From the NCBI GenBank assembly GCA_030152275.1, contig JASLHF010000136.1, forward strand, positions 1 to 7,039: a stretch of DNA of 7,039 bases, written 5' to 3'. The notes beneath the pieces were generated by a model. That model was given only the letters and a program-made list of their open reading frames with translations, searched no databases and was not told the DNA's origin. The DNA comes from Acinetobacter sp. (GTDB taxonomy: Bacteria; Pseudomonadota; Gammaproteobacteria; Pseudomonadales; Moraxellaceae). A program made the position numbers and the translations under genes. This document shows positions 6,051-7,039 of this stretch, in pieces (the stretch's first letter is position 1; each line of letters opens with the position of its first letter).

Positions 6051-6090
6051 GATTAAATATTTATCATTTTTTATTTTCATTCTATTGAAA

Positions 6091-6096
6091 AAGGAG
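6091..6096 (+). promoter_or_regulatory. Ribosome binding site AAGGAG supporting the GTG start of yqgE
   Basis: A strong AAGGAG lies 10 nt before GTG at 6107. No in-frame ATG lies between it and the conserved N-terminal residues, so the GTG is the start despite being the less common codon. Confidence 0.8.
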
Positions 6097-6106
6097 AAAG
6101 CCCTAC

Positions 6107-6661
6107 GTGGCTAAACAATATCTGACGCACCGCTGCCTGATTGCTCCGCCAGATATGCAGGATGACTTTTTTGCAAATACAGTCATTTACTTGGCCCGCC
6201 ACGATCAAGATGGCGCGCAAGGCATTATCATAAACCGGCCTTCTGGCATTGAAATAAAAGAACTGTTAAACGACCTTGAAATTGATGCGGATAATGTTAA
6301 TCCGCATGCAGTGCTGCAGGGCGGCCCATTACGTCCTGAAGCAGGCTTTGTACTGCATACTGGACAGCCAACATGGCACTCATCTATTGCGGTTGGGGAA
6401 AATATCTGCATTACCACCTCTAAAGATATTTTGGATGCAATCGCACATAATGAAGGTGTCGGACGTTACCAAATTGCACTGGGCTATGCCAGCTGGACAA
6501 AAAACCAGCTAGAGCAGGAAATTTCACGCGGTGACTGGCTGATTTGTGACGCTGACATGGATTTGATCTTTAATTTGCCTTACGATGACCGCTGGGATGC
6601 CGCCTATAAAAAAATGGGGGTAGACCGTATTTGGTTATCTTCAGAGATTGGACATGCCTGA
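6107..6661 (+). CDS. yqgE: YqgE/AlgH family protein (UPF0301)
   Basis: A 184-residue cytosolic protein of the YqgE/AlgH family, whose biochemical role is unsettled; the Pseudomonas name AlgH comes from an alginate-regulation phenotype. Conserved blocks are visible in order: LIAPPDMQDDFFANTVIYL (11-29), GAQGIIINRP (36-45), QGGPLRPEAGFVLHT (71-85), TTSKDILD (103-110), ALGYASWTKNQLEQEI (124-139), W144, DRW (161-163) and the C-terminal GHA (182-184). The length fits the family (about 185-190). Start codon is GTG with a strong ribosome site. The stop overlaps the start of ruvX by 8 bp, the same order as in many proteobacteria, so the two are translated from one message. Confidence 0.94.
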   Translation: MAKQYLTHRCLIAPPDMQDDFFANTVIYLARHDQDGAQGIIINRPSGIEIKELLNDLEIDADNVNPHAVLQGGPLRPEAGFVLHTGQPTWHSSIAVGENICITTSKDILDAIAHNEGVGRYQIALGYASWTKNQLEQEISRGDWLICDADMDLIFNLPYDDRWDAAYKKMGVDRIWLSSEIGHA

Positions 6662-7039
6662 TTTAAATGCGCCGCAAATGATTATGGCGTTTGACTTTGG
6701 TACTCAAAAAATGGGCATGGCCGTAGGCCAGTCCATGATTGAAAGCGCCAATCCGCTGGCGCTGTTTGCCATGAAAGACGGCATTCCAAACTGGGACGAA
6801 CTGCTTAAAATTGTTAAGCAGTATCAGCCTAATTTATTTTTAGTCGGCTTGCCGCTGAATATGGATGACTCAGAATCTGAGCTGTCTGCCCGCGCGCGAA
6901 AATTCGCCCGGCGCCTGCGCCATCAAACCAATATTGAAACACTCATGGTGGATGAACGCTTAACCACCCGAGAAGCCCGCGGAGAGCTGGAACATTATCA
7001 AGCCCAAGGGCGCGGCAAAAAAATCTCCGCCGACAGTGT
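6654..7039 (+). CDS. ruvX: Holliday junction resolvase-like RuvX (YqgF), 3' truncated by the window
   Basis: RuvC-fold nuclease family protein (YqgF/RuvX) implicated in 16S rRNA 5'-end maturation and possibly Holliday-junction processing. The first 128 residues are visible. AFDFGTQKMGMAVG (12-25) carries the first acidic residue D14, LVGLPLNMD (63-71) is the central family strand, DERLTTREAR (100-109) carries E101, and SADS (125-128) at the window edge carries D127, the last acidic position. Family members are about 135-150 residues, so only about 10-25 are missing. It starts at ATG 6654 inside yqgE, overlapping its last 8 bases; a second in-frame ATG at 6678 is possible but lacks a better ribosome site. 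The frame has no stop within the window. Confidence 0.94.
   Translation, partial: MPDLNAPQMIMAFDFGTQKMGMAVGQSMIESANPLALFAMKDGIPNWDELLKIVKQYQPNLFLVGLPLNMDDSESELSARARKFARRLRHQTNIETLMVDERLTTREARGELEHYQAQGRGKKISADS

Larger units (their letters stand above)
5714..6106. other. 393-bp spacer between recN and yqgE
   Basis: No convincing gene is found here. It holds a 14-bp hairpin just after recN (5727-5762), a small CTGTA/TACAG hairpin (5783-5798), a perfect 15-bp palindrome (5907-5921), promoter-like boxes near 5908-5934 and 6023-6050, and an AT-rich leader ending in the yqgE ribosome site. GCCTCGA (5762-5768) is complementary to TCGAGGC (5882-5888), so a longer folded RNA is conceivable. The length is large for two genes on the same strand. 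Confidence 0.6.

Noticed and set aside
1..7039. Mobile elements, CRISPR arrays, tRNA or rRNA genes
   Set aside because: No transposase frame, terminal inverted repeats with target duplications, regularly spaced repeats or cloverleaf-like segment was seen on either strand.

Overview
The window looks like an ordinary core-genome stretch of a gammaproteobacterium, most likely Acinetobacter or a close relative in the Moraxellaceae. This is inferred from protein character (PilD, CoaE, RlmB, PpnP, RecN, YqgE, RuvX), a moderate GC content judged by eye, and AT-rich spacers. I see no mobile element, CRISPR array, tRNA or rRNA.

Layout. On the + strand, the 3' end of pilD (prepilin peptidase, cut by the window start) is followed 9 nt later by coaE (dephospho-CoA kinase). 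A hairpin with A and T tracts on either side then serves two converging units. On the - strand, read right to left, come ppnP (nucleoside phosphorylase), its own terminator, rlmB (23S rRNA Gm2251 methyltransferase) and, 38 nt further, an EamA-family DMT transporter. A 454-bp divergent spacer separates ppnP from recN (+ strand, SMC-like DNA repair ATPase). After recN comes a 393-bp spacer, then yqgE and ruvX, whose reading frames overlap by 8 bp. ruvX runs off the window end.

Functional reading. pilD serves type IV pilus and type II secretion pseudopilin maturation, and its pairing with coaE is a conserved neighbourhood rather than a pathway. rlmB and the DMT gene are probably co-transcribed but have no evident shared function. 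recN acts in double-strand break repair. yqgE-ruvX is a conserved pair, and RuvX has a RuvC-like fold used in 16S rRNA 5'-end maturation and possibly DNA metabolism.

I did not find a convincing new system. The places worth a second look are the two long spacers. The ppnP/recN spacer has three alternating copies of TTGAAGC at about 21-22 bp spacing and coding-like micro-ORFs on the - strand. The recN/yqgE spacer has a 14-bp hairpin whose G-U pairs mark it as + strand RNA, a perfect 15-bp palindrome and promoter-like boxes.
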